Source: Vespa crabro
Taxonomy: Eukaryota; Arthropoda; Insecta; Hymenoptera; Vespidae
Length of the DNA stretch: 64,000 bases
Assembly (NCBI RefSeq): GCF_910589235.1
Contig: NC_060971.1
Coordinates: 5,352,826-5,416,825 of the forward strand
Direction: 5' to 3'
Position numbers and translations under genes: made by a program. Below are positions 25,516 to 37,604 of this stretch, in pieces. The notes below the pieces were generated by a model. The model did not search any database. It was not told the DNA's origin and saw nothing but the letters and a program-made list of their open reading frames with translations. The first letter of the stretch is position 1. Each line of letters opens with the position of its first letter.

Positions 25516-28192
25516 ATGGTAAGCACATTGGTATTAATTTATAATATACTTTGAAATTAGGTTAAGAAATATAAACAAGAGAATAACTCAGTCAGTTTTT
25601 ATATGTGCTATTTTTATTGTTATATAAATACTTGTTATTAATGTTTTCTTCTGTTTTAATTGTTTGCCTAATATTATCTTATTTAATTTATTAAAATTTA
25701 ATTTAAGATAATTAATAATTTTATTTATTAAAATTTATTTAAGGTAATTAATACTTTGTCGAAAAATATCATATGTTTATTGTAAGAAAAAATAGAAAAA
25801 GTAATATTTAATGCATTGAATTTATTTTTAATGATAGAATGTATCGGATGAAATGGAAAAATCATGGGAACGATCATGGACTACGGAAGAAATGAGAAAC
25901 AAGAGGCAAGAATGGAGTTTGGCAGCTGATGCAGGATTATTAAAACATCTTCAACAATTTTCTGAAGTAAGATGGAAGTCAATAAATAATATCTCTTACA
26001 TTTAAATTATATGCTACATGATACATTTTTATACATTATTTATTATTACTGTTATGTTTTAGAATCTAGTGTCAAAAGCTAACAAAACTCAACAAGCAAT
26101 AGATTCGTTAACAACTCAATTGGGTGAAACTGCAATAATTATAGATAATGTAACCAATACTTCTTTGGCATTAGCCAATACTCAGTTTATTGAGAGTCGA
26201 GTACAAGAAGATGATATAGAAATTGAAAAAAAAATAGAAGAATTGCAGAAGGTATTTAAAAGACTTAATATATATATATATATATAATAGATCTGTTATA
26301 AAGTGAATAATATCAACAGGACTCTAAAGAACAAGAACTCCCAACCACAGATATTATAGCCAATATAAGTGAAAGTATAAAACAAGGCTTAAATATAATG
26401 GATGAAAAGTATAAAAGAATGGAAGTTATTGATAGCGATAGCGAGGATGAAGGTGATGCAAGAGTTATGAGGTTAATATATTTATTAAAAACATTACACA
26501 TTGTAGAGAACGATAAGGTGATAAATGATATAGAATGTTTTTTATTGCAGTATTATTTTGGGGCCAAAAGATCCATATCAAGAGCGACCTTTGCCTTATG
26601 TCATTGGTTCGGATAAATGGAATACTTCGAATAAAATTGGTTTAGAAAGCAGTAGCAGTGAATCTGAGCAAGTGGATGAAGAAGAGGATGAGTCAGAAAG
26701 TGATAAAGAGGAAGAAAGAATACAAGAATCTTTCGATCCAAAAAACGATCGAAACATAAATGCCAGATTGTCTTCTTCATTGAGCGAATCGGAAAGATCG
26801 AACGATGCTTCGTATTTGTTGAATCATGGAAAATTAGACAGTATATCTCAGAATACTATGAGTTTTGCATCGGATTCTACAACTCCTATTAAGGATCTAC
26901 CAAAGGTGGTTTCTTTTTCATGTCTATTATTGTTCAAAGTAAGCATAAAAATATACGTAACATAATTAAAATATATTTATGTAATTTCCAGGTCCAGGTT
27001 GCCAATGAGACACCTAACTTTGCTGAAGAACTAGCCAAGAGATTAGGTAGCGTTCGACAAGCTCAAAAGCCTTCGATAACAAATGAAACAAGAGAACCTT
27101 CTATTAATAAATTTAAAGGTAATATTTTAATATCTTTATATTACATATGACAATAGATGAAAAAATAATTCCTTTACATTTGGACGATCTATTTACATCA
27201 GAGGATGATGGTATGGAAGATTTCTTTAACGATAAACCCAACAATTTATTTGACGATAACAAAGAAATCTTCGAAGATAATGTATCGACGAAGTTATGGG
27301 AAAAACAACCTGTTTTTCAATCGAATATTATTCCACCTAGTATGGATGTTCCACCACCTATCAGTACAATATGTAAGTTTAACGTGTAATATACATTAGA
27401 TTTTAACAAATCAAGTCATAATAAATCGAGTCGAGCAGATTTAATTTTTTCTTAGCTATAAAACCAAAATCAGCGATTGATGATTTATTCGCTGATGGAG
27501 ATTCAGAAGATTCGGATGACATCTTTTCATCGAAACAACCTGTAAAAAGGATTATGAAAGATGCTAAAGCAGAGAGCAAACAAGCTATGAATACAGAAAG
27601 TGTACAAAAGAAGTTCCTTGACGTTGTGATTGGCAAAACTGGTAAAACCAACTGGACAACAAGCACACCAGAGTCCAATGTCGATGTCAATAATCTATTT
27701 AGCGAGGAAGAAGATGATAATGATCTTTTTGCAACATCTAAAAAGCAATCCAGTAAACCTATAAAAGAAACACAGAATCTTATTAATTCGGAGAATAATA
27801 ACAAAAAGGTACAACAATATTGTGAGACATAACATTCATACAAATTGTTAATTATGCAATTGTGTTTTATTTTCGTGCGTTAGAAACCAGTCGGTGATCT
27901 GTCGATACTCGGTGGAATTTTGACTTCTTCCATCGAGAATACATTATCGAGTAGAATACCGCGTCGTCAGTCATCGGATTCATCCAACAGCGACGCAGAA
28001 GGTGTTTCGAGTAACGAACTCATATTCGCGGATAGTTCTACTGCAAGGCCAGGAAATTCAGGAAACTGGGACGCTAATCTTGAAAATAGCGGTAACAGTA
28101 GCGGTATATCGATTCAACGTCACAGTATAAGCAGTACAACGATTAAAACGATGTCGTAAGTTTTCTATTTTCTATATATATATGTGTAAACA

Positions 28193-28243
<51 letters not shown>

Positions 28244-31200
28244 CGTGTAAAAGTATATATATATACACATATATAGATCTTTTTTCCATTTTGTATACGT
28301 AGAGAGGGGGAAAGAGGGGGGGGGGGAGAGATATTTACGTATTTTTCGCGATTTCCTTTTTAGAAAATGTTAAGTAAATGCCAAAGTTCATAGAGAGGTA
28401 TATCATATATCATTGATAGAGGATGATACAAACATTAGTCACTCTATTATGGCTCATTGAGTATGACATTGAGTAAACGTAACAAACTTCCAAGGCAATC
28501 TTCTTCAGTATAATTCATTATAATCTAGACAATAATTCTGTTAACATGCATTTGATAAAACTATTTAAAATATTTTTTTACGTGATATCATTTTCATCTT
28601 ACAATCATTTGTAAGTAACTTTCGGATAGTCACATGCTCGCACAACGCATGGGTATATTTAACTTTTACAGATTGGTCCTCCACAGCATTCTGGAAAAGG
28701 TTTACTTAAATCTTTGTCTTCGTATCCGATTATTTCCTCACATGTATACACTGGACATCTAAATGAAAAAAGAAATATTTTGTAAAACTTATGTACTTTT
28801 AACCATGTCATATTCACATTTCCATTAAGTTCGTTTTTTAAAACTCGACCTACTTGACCGTAACTTGCTTTTAAGTTGAAGACCGTCTTAGTATTACTTA
28901 TACGTGCTATATAAAAAAAACTCGTATATGACGCAAAATGAAATTTTAAATCATAAGAAAGATAGCGCGTACAAATCGAAATCACATCTTTCGTTAATTT
29001 AAGATTCTACTCGTATCATATCTGACTCACGGGAGTGCAGAGAGATGGCCGGACTCATTGCAAAAGATCCTTGTACAATCACGAATGTGTTCACCAACTG
29101 AGAGTGTTTCGTCATTCCACTGACAATTTCCTGAAAAAAATTCCGTTTTGATTTTTTAATGTTCAGAGAATATCAATCGATTATTTGAACAATAGACATT
29201 GTTTATTGCATATCTGATCCAATATTCACTAATTTTTTCTTTTATTTCACAATCATCATTGTAGAGTCTTGTCTATATCGATATAGTATAAGTTTTACTA
29301 TAGTATATAAAGCTTACATATTATATACTATCGATCGAAGTTTCTACGGTTAAGAGTCATCACTATAGATGTTCAAGGAAACTATGGTTCAACTAATTCA
29401 CTGAATCGGATTTTTAAATATTGAAACTTTTCAAGAATTTGATCAACTCTTCTATAAACTAATCATTTGTATGTACTTTTGTTGTTATTGAACACAACAA
29501 AATGTTTAATTTTTTTTACCTTCAACTTGCCAGAATAGACATAATGCAATTAATATTCCACAAAATACGAATATAGATTTCATCTTGTTCATTTAATAAT
29601 GATACGTCTAGCATCGATCGTGAAACACTACTAATATAATCTAATATAATCTTTGCTTGCTTTTATATGTTTTGCACGAGCTTCGGAGAAAAAATTGTTT
29701 ATATATTCGGGCATGAAGAGGTGGCGTGTTTTAGAATAAAACTGACTCATTTCAACATGAAATAAATCATTTAAATGTTATCTTCAGATATAATTTCATC
29801 ATAGTATATCTTTACTTATGCTGTACGTTTTTTATAACGTACGCATATACATTGTATAACGCGGATGTTAGATTCGAGAAAAGTTAATAAAATTAAATAT
29901 TGTACATATAGAAAATTATGGATGAAAAAGGTACATATACCTTAATTATTAATTAATTATGTATGATATTTACTAGGAAATAATGTTTTGCGATCGGTCA
30001 AGATAAATGCACACTTACGATTTAACTGATTCGTCCACTCTACACAGATTATCGGATTAATTGTTATTAACAATTACAATTGTTAAGAGAAAATTTCATT
30101 ATTTGTTATTCGTTGTTCGTTAAAAATTCGCCAAAACAATAGCATGTATATGCACAGAAAAGAGGTGCGTCTGTATCAATTACTAGAAAAAATCTAAGCT
30201 TTATCCTAATACGTAGCGTAGGGATAGGAATAAAGAAAAGAGATATGACAAATTAAAAATGTTCTAAGAAGTATGTTATAATTCATTTCACCTATTGATA
30301 AAGTCACATAAATAATTGATACTTTATATTAATGTATGATATATAAAATCCTTTGGATTACATAGATAAGTATTATGTATAATTTATGAATTGTAGAAAC
30401 TATAGTTTAGGAATCATCAATTTTCTGCGTATTCATATATGATGCATATCTTATCACAGGTGAGTAACCGGCGGCTCGTTATACATTTGCATAAAGAAAA
30501 AAATTTCCATTATTTGATACCGCTTTTTTTATTGTTTCGTGCATGCACAGTTATTGTTTTTAAGAACTTGAATAGTGGAGAATATTGGACTGATCGACTT
30601 GCGACCTATGACTTATAAGATATCTCAATACTTTTTTAAATTTATTTAAAAAGTTAAAACAAGATAGTTGTTGTTCCAGTAAAATAAACATTTAAATGTT
30701 ATTCGTCATCATATTAAGAATTATTTTATTAACGATGTAAAATGTGTTTTTCTAATCTGTATTTTATATTAACATTTTATTTCTATTAGGATCATAAATC
30801 TATAATGTATAACATTAAAAACATACGTACGTATATGGTTTCTATTACGTTTTTGTTTTCTTTTACACTTACAGGACAGATGACGTATATACTTCGACTC
30901 GTTTAAATTCGGAAGAATTGTATCGTGAGAGATTCATCAGCGATAGTCTTTTCGTGGCGAACACTTTGCATCCTCCGGATGTTAATTCTACTTTCTTGAG
31001 GACGTCGAACAATCAATCGAACGTGGAACAAATAACAGAGATATCGACAGGATTGGACGATGTCTTCGAAAATAAGGATCTCTTTGGTCCACCACCTCTT
31101 CCTAAAGCAGATTCGAAAACGAACAAATCAAAGATATCTTCACTCTTTGATGAATCGGATTCGGGAGATGAACTTTTCTCTACGACTAGTTCCGGTTCAA

Positions 31201-32275
31201 GGTCACAAAAGAGTACGGACTTTTTAGCTACAACTCCTCAATATCCGGACAAAAATAAATTGTCCAATCGTAAGGGACTTTTTGACGAGGACATCGATAT
31301 TTTCGGTAACAAAGATTCACCGGACGTTGATATATTCGGTAATGTTTCGAAACCTTACAAGGATAACATGGTTGTTTCGAAAAGAGCCCTGGATATTGCG
31401 TCCGATAACTTTTCGGTCAATAAAATTCATGGTACGAACGTTTCGAGAGAAAGTAATATTATTAAACCTTCGGTTAAGTTAACAACATCGAAGAAAAGTA
31501 GTCTTTTCGATGACGAGGAAGACGATAACGTTGATGATTTATTTGGAGTGAAAAATACGAGAATCGAAAGTAGAGTCAAATCGCCAACTTTTGCCACTAA
31601 TTCTGCTGGAAGTGATTTCTTTTCGACGAAAGAACCGATAAAGACGATAGAAGTAATTGATAAGAAGAGTTTATCTCGGGAAGACAAAACAAAAGTGGAA
31701 GATGTTAAACGTCAAACTTCTTTGTTAAAAAAGACATCGGAAGAAACAGCCAATAACTTTTTAGCCACGTCTAAGAAGGAGGATAAAGGAGAGGACAATC
31801 AGGATAAAGGGAAGGACGTCCTCTTTGAAGACGATAATTATGAGGATCTATTTGCTAACGATAGGAAAGAGAAAGGCGAAGTGGAAGTGGAAAGTAAGAT
31901 AGAGAATACCGAGGAATCGAATCAAATCGTATTGAAGAAAGCATCAGCTCAAGTAGATATCAAGTCTTCTGATAACTTTAATGATAATAATAGCGTCGAT
32001 ATTGAAAATAAAAAGCATCCACCGACAACGTTAAACATTCTTACTACCACAACTCCGTTGTTAACGGAAGATAATTCTCAAGTGCTACGTCGAGCAGTCT
32101 CAGGAAAAATCAAAGATCTAATGGGGAAAATGGGTGATTTAAAAATTCTTTCTCCTACTGATACACCACCGTTGTGGAGAAAGAGCGAAGAGAAGACGGA
32201 TGAAGAGGATGAGGTGTTCGATAGGGACAGCGATGACGGAGGCTGCATCAGTACACAAATTCGAACTTTGTCAAC

Positions 32276-32321
<46 letters not shown>

Positions 32322-34178
32322 GTTTGTGAGAGATATTATGTATTAATATTTTTCTTCTTGCAGAAGGTAATGAACCTTTGAAAGAAATGGCTCGGTCAAG
32401 TAATGGTAATAGTAACGCCGAAACTGCAATTAGTTTTGATGTACCGGCACAAGTAGAAACGCTCTCGACTGCGTCAAAGGTAATTACATATTTGTTTTCA
32501 TTGTCGTCAAATCATCAATTAAAATAGGCTTACCTATATTACTATATTGCTCATTATGTAATCTTTTCTTATTAATAATTAACACAACTTTTTTTTATAT
32601 TGATAGAGTCGAGTGAGAATTCAAGCAAAACGTCGGCCTCAAAGTAGGCATGCACGGAAATCCGCTCTCAGACAAAGTGGTTTAAACTTTGATACCATCA
32701 ATACGGTCGAAAAGATTCCCCAAGATGAAAATTCTATTTCCAAAGAATCGTCGAATTCAATGAATTTTTCCTATGTTCCTCCGAACGCCGATCGTTTGAG
32801 TTTGTTGTCCTCTTCCAATTTCCTCGATAATATTCCACGAAATGTTGAATTAAATCCTTCGATAGCTGATGATAAATCCGAACTTGGAAGTATTAGCAAA
32901 GAAAGTTCGATAAGCGTGAATAAAAACACCTTGTTGTCTCCATCAACCGACGAAGAAGATTTGTTTGATGTACCACCAGATTTACCAGAGGATCCACAAA
33001 GAGAAGATACTTTGTTTGGAAGAGCACCAATACTTTCACCAATCCAAAATCTTTTGCCCGATAGAGAGTCTACATATGGTAGATCTTTGAGAGACACTAT
33101 CATTGGTGGGAACGATGAAACCGAGAAAACTATTAGAAAAGATTCGATCAAATCTGAAGTTAATAATCATACTAATTCTATAGCTGATAATGATTTCGTC
33201 GTAGAGAATGAAAAAAAGGTAGAAGTAAGATCGAATGAGATCGAATGTTTTACGAAAGTTCAAGAGAATAAATACGAACAAATGGATGATTCGACAGAAA
33301 CCACGAACGATGTGTTTAAACAAGAGTATCCGAAAGGACCTATAGATCCTTTGCGTGATGACAGCTACGATCCTTTAAAAGATCCGAGTCAATTATTTGC
33401 GTTCGTAACGAAAACTCCTTCGCCTGATAAAGGTAAAGAATTATTATTTTCGGATGATGATAGTCTCTTTAGCAGTGGATTTATCAAAACGAGGGAAGAC
33501 GAATCGGTGAGAAAACATGTTTCAGATTTATTCGCGGACGATGCAAGCGGTGATCTGTTTTCGGTACCTTTAACAAAGTCCGTGAAAAACCCTTTGAAAG
33601 AGAGTAAAATCAGCTTCTTTGATAAGAACTCAGATGGTCAGAACGACGAAGATGATAATTTGTTTGGTTCCATCATGAAGAAGGTATCGACGAAAAATGA
33701 AGAACAAAAAAGCATTGTAGCGACAAAGATTTCACAAAAGAAAATCAATCTTTTCCAAGACGATGCCGGCGATGACGACGACGATGTTAATAGTTTGTTC
33801 GCAGAGCAGCCAGTACAAACCCAAAAAGTCGAATCATTCAAAGTTCCTCAACAGTCTGGAAAACTTGAAAGTATTTCATCCATTGATGACAGATCTGTCA
33901 AAACTTCCAAATCTACCGACATATTTGGTGATCAGTCGAGTACGGAAGACGATATATTTGCTTCTATAAAACCTATTTCTAAAAAGGTAGTACATGCCAA
34001 GTCATTGTTCGCGGCTGATAGTGATGATGATGATAATGAATTTTTTGGTAAAACATCTTTGGTAGAATCCAAGTTGATAGAAAGTAGACCAATCGTAAAA
34101 AAATCTGTTACCCGAGACCTTAAGAAAACGGCCGAAAAGATAGTCGAAGATCCGTTAAGTATATTTCAGAAAGATTAA
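25516..34178 (+). CDS. WASHC2: FAM21/WASHC2, WASH complex subunit
   Basis: Twelve exons encode about 1628 residues: 25516-25518 (start ATG only), 25838-25966, 26063-26251, 26320-26471, 26551-26905, 26992-27118, 27157-27372, 27456-27808, 27884-28155, 30875-32277, 32364-32479, 32607-34178 (TAA). The head domain shows the family segments [28 protein letters not shown] and RPLPYVIGS. The long acidic tail carries many LFa-type motifs such as [23 protein letters not shown] and DDIFAS, which in mammals bind retromer subunit VPS35. SFDVPAQ followed by [19 protein letters not shown] matches the conserved segment containing the capping-protein interaction motif, and the C-terminus DPLSIF matches vertebrate DPLNAF. 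FAM21 anchors the actin-nucleating WASH complex to endosomes. A polyadenylation signal lies at 34279-34284. Intron 9 contains a nested gene on the other strand. Confidence 0.95.
28194..28238. repeat. (GT)n microsatellite in FAM21 intron 9
   Basis: About 22 GT units beginning 39 bases after the exon 9 donor. Confidence 0.95.
28659..29592 (-). CDS. Secreted single-domain von Willebrand factor C (Vago-like) protein
   Basis: Three minus-strand exons (29592-29520, 29130-29031, 28758-28659 with TAA) join in consistent phases to give 90 residues. The first 25 residues form a signal peptide ([20 protein letters not shown] and beyond), probably cut after VEG. The mature part has eight cysteines in the order seen in the arthropod SVWC family: [23 protein letters not shown], then [10 protein letters not shown]. 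This family includes Drosophila and Culex Vago, secreted peptides induced by infection or nutritional state and linked to antiviral signalling. A second in-frame ATG three codons later could also serve as start. The gene lies wholly inside FAM21 intron 9, antisense to it. Family assignment is secure; orthology to Vago itself is an inference. Confidence 0.88.
29660..29667 (-). promoter_or_regulatory. TATA box of the Vago-like gene
   Basis: On the minus strand this reads TATAAAAG, about 70 bases before the start codon at 29592. A start site about 30 bases downstream would leave a 5' UTR near 40 nt. A TATA promoter fits an inducible secreted-peptide gene. It is a sequence match only. Confidence 0.5.
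32278..32317 (+). repeat. (GT)n microsatellite at the FAM21 exon 10 donor
   Basis: The repeat begins at the donor itself: exon 10 ends ACAG at 32277 and the intron starts with about 20 GT units. Confidence 0.9.
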
Positions 34179-34343
34179 TAGTTCATGCATGTGTACATTT
34201 GTCCAAGTATTTTCTATTTTTAAATTCACATTTTTTCTTTTAATATGCTGCTGGTGTTATCCTCCGAATTTTTAAATTAATAAATATAAAAATTTGGCGG
34301 CATAAGTATTAAAAATAATAAGAATAATATAATATATACATAC

Positions 34344-34374
<31 letters not shown>

Positions 34375-34403
34375 CACGCACACGCACGCACGTGCGCGCG
34401 CGT

Positions 34404-34442
<39 letters not shown>

Positions 34443-36540
34443 TATAGACATAAAATCTTTTAATATAAAATCTTTTTTTTTATAAGTCAATATAATTTCT
34501 AATTGGCATAATAAAACCCAGAGCGTTTAAATATTGGGAGAGTAACCGTACAATTACATGCAATCAGAGAATGTTTTTTATTTATAGATTAGGAACGTTA
34601 GTTACATTAATTTGATTTATTTTTTTAATAGAATGATCATGTAATTAAAAGAACGATTATACAATATTTTTTCACCTTCGGTATCTAGTATACAGAGATA
34701 ATAAATATTACATTTTTCCGATCTAACAATGAACATTTATTATAGAAATACAATTTTTACCAAACGTCAAGAACAACGAAGGATGCAAAACTCACTACAG
34801 CAAATATACGAAAGAACGTTTATATTTATTTTAACAGTTTAGAATAGAGTAACAACAAGTAGTAATTAAAATAGTAAAATAGTACATGACAGCAAACATT
34901 GTATATTTTCTGTACCAATATCTATTACATAGCTAGCTTACATATATATTTGTTCATTATCCTTGAGTTTTATATCATTCCATTAATTATATATATTATT
35001 TAATTTCTAATATATATAATTATAAATACTAATGTATATTACTACAAATAAAAACATTATAAAAAATTACTTATTCAACAAACTATACATAATAAAAATT
35101 TATAATGTTACATAAATGCATTTCACACTTATATAAAATACAGCTACTTAGAAATTAAAATGATTGTGCAAATGAATAATATATAGGTACAATTAGCAAG
35201 TTTATTTCCCAGAGATGATGACAGTTAATTTTAAAATTATTCCGCTTTTCTTTATATCCAAGATCCGGTAGTATTTTATGAATCTATTTACAGAAAAATG
35301 GCGATAGTTCGTCATCCAGCGATTCGCCTAATCATTTATTATTAATGTATTTGATTTTACGTTTAATACATAATTTTAATGATTACAATATTATAACATT
35401 AAAGTATAACAACATTAAAAATCCTTTAATAAAATATGTTTTAATATGTGATATTGATATAATAACATAAAAGTAACTCTTAAAATATTATTAACATTAA
35501 TAAAATATTTAATATTGTCTATTTAATTAAAATATGATGACTATGTCAATTTTAATGAAAATATACAATCATATTTCTTTTGAAATTTATTTAAAGCTAA
35601 TGAATCATGAATTAAAATTACGAAAATAAATATATATTAACAATACAAAGTTCATTTTTGATACGCTTGTCTCTTTTATAAAGCATTTTCGTCAGGTATT
35701 TAAAGTCGGAAATCAATTGCAGTATAATCCACATTAATAAGACTAGAAATCTTTTAATAGTAAATCTCTTAAAGGTAAGTTAAAATTACTTCATACATCA
35801 TACGAATTTCGGTGCTAAGAAAATATGTAATTTCTTATAAAATTTCAAATTTTAATAGACAGCTAGAATGTCATATAATATTATTTCATTAAAATCAGAA
35901 TATTATATTTTTATTTATGTTAGATAAATATATAAAGTTTATTAATTTGCGATTGCCTTTTATATTAACGAAAATATGAGAAATGGTGTTTCCAACTTAA
36001 ATTTTCATCAGAATAAAATTCGAAAGTACGTAAAATATTATTTAAATTTCTGGGTATGATGAATTTTTGGAAAAACAGTAAAAAATTATGGCTTCCAGAG
36101 TATCACAAAAATTTATTGAAAAAGACATTTGAAACGGTATTCTTAAAATTTTTTAATTATATAAAGGCATTCTTTTTCAATAATAAATACAATTACTTTT
36201 GTTCTGCGTTAATAATCATAGAAAAATAATTTGGAATTAATTCAAATCCAAATACCCGAATATATCTGAGAACAATAAATATATAACTAAAACCACTTTC
36301 ATAAGCACCGATTCATAGATGCATAGAGAAGTGCATCTTATATTCATTTTTTCATTTTATTTGTCAATTTACTTCTAAGATTGGTTGTTATTATTTTTTA
36401 TCATATGATTATTATTATTAAATCGAAATTTGTGCATAAATCCGTATATTAATGTTTTTTTTACATATAAAATTATTAATTTTTGAGTTCATATAAAATT
36501 ATTTTCTTTCTACTTCATAAAAAATAGGATCTAAAGATGA
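34179..36540. other. FAM21-to-reductase spacer with degenerate unit flank
   Basis: After the FAM21 polyadenylation signal there are (CA)n and mixed purine-pyrimidine repeats (about 34376-34438), then AT-rich DNA. From about 35240 short blocks resemble the 3' flank of the reductase units (the bases around 35269-35300 resemble those near 37730), and from about 35735 to 36540 the sequence closely matches the 5' flank of the intact copies. No reductase coding exon is readable in 34179-36540. Confidence 0.6.
34376..34438. repeat. (CA)n and mixed alternating purine-pyrimidine repeat
   Basis: Alternating CA/CG/TG dinucleotides with a GCGCGCG core, downstream of FAM21. Such tracts can adopt Z-DNA. 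Confidence 0.9.
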
Positions 36541-37604
36541 CTTAATTAATATGGATAGGAAATTAGTACACGACATTATTCCCGCTGATTATGTAGTCAA
36601 CAATATCATCGTGTCATCATGGGTCACTGCGAAAAAAAGGTGCGATCTGTTTTCTTTCTTTTTTAATTTATTTCAAAAAGAAAAGTTTAATTCTACATTT
36701 TGCATAGTATTTACAACAAATTAAATAATAATTTTTATCGTAGATCTATATCACCGGTTATTACTAATTTCGATAAAGATGACAAGTCCTTAACAGTTGA
36801 TGCGAAAGAGATTCCAATTTTTAATATCGTCTCCTATGTTCAAAATCCAATGAATTGGAATTACTGTATATTAAAATTATTGGAAATTGATTCTATTCTA
36901 CCATTTAGAAAATGCTTGTGGTACCCCTTTTTTTAACATTGAAAAATGAATACTTTCTCTATTTATGCATAATTTTATTTCACTGGATACCAGGATTCAT
37001 AGTCGATTCATTAGCTTTTCTCGTCGGACGGAAACCTGGGTAATACTGGACGATTTCTACATAATTCAAGTGACGATGAAGTACATTATTATGATTGAAA
37101 CGCAACCTCTCTTTCAGGTTATTAAATATTTATAGAAAGGTTCATAAACTGTCTAATGTAATGAATTTCTTTGCAACGCATCAATGGGAATTCACTAATG
37201 ATAATGTTTCGAAGATATGGAATAAACTATCTGTTGTCGATAAGAATAAATTCTTCTTTAATATTAGCGATCTCGACTGGGATTCTTATTTATTAACGTA
37301 TTGCAAAGGAGTTCGAGTATTTCTGCTGAATGATCCTTTGGAGACGGTAAATGATGCTAAAATTTTGCATAAAAGGTAAATGTATTACTATTTTTTATCT
37401 TTTATATTTTCACTTGTTTTCCATTGTTTTTTAAACAATTTTCATTGTTTGTTTAAGATTGAATCTTCATATTTATCATTTAACAATTTCAGATTGCGAA
37501 TAATTCATTATACGACGGGAATTGTGCTGTTAATTTTGTTACTTCGGGGTTTTTACTTGTTATTACAGTTTCTTTATTTTCTTTCTGAGGAATTAAAAGC
37601 ATGA
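36541..37604 (+). pseudogene. Truncated, frameshifted fatty acyl-CoA reductase copy 1
   Basis: Only the 3' half of the gene remains: a partial exon 5 ending at 36639, then 36744-37039, 37118-37375 and 37493-37604, the counterparts of exons 6-8 in the intact copies. The 5' flank matches the intact copies up to the start codon region (about 36537), then jumps into exon 5; the fused frame reads ATG ACT TAA, an immediate stop. The T-run at 36928-36934 has seven T where the intact copies have eight, so exon 6 shifts and hits TAA at 36934-36936. The exon 6 donor flank also changed from AG to GG. An ATG at 36551 could start only a short peptide. The catalytic domain is gone, so no active reductase is possible. 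Confidence 0.88.

Larger units (their letters stand above)
28156..30874 (+). other. FAM21 intron 9, host of a nested gene
   Basis: This 2.7 kb intron is far longer than the other FAM21 introns. It starts with a GTAAGT donor, followed by (GT)n at about 28194-28238 and a G-rich patch near 28303-28330, and ends in a CTTACAG acceptor. The minus-strand Vago-like gene lies at 28659-29592. The remaining 29.7-30.9 kb is AT-rich with no coding frame I trust. Confidence 0.75.

Noticed and set aside
31427..33841. Minus-strand frames opposite FAM21 exons 10 and 12
   Set aside because: Antisense shadows of long acidic exons whose serine- and aspartate-rich codons give few stops on the other strand.
37380..37604. 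Frame starting MYYYFLSFIFSLVFHC
   Set aside because: It is intron 7 read through into exon 8 of the reductase; the same structure recurs at 46459.
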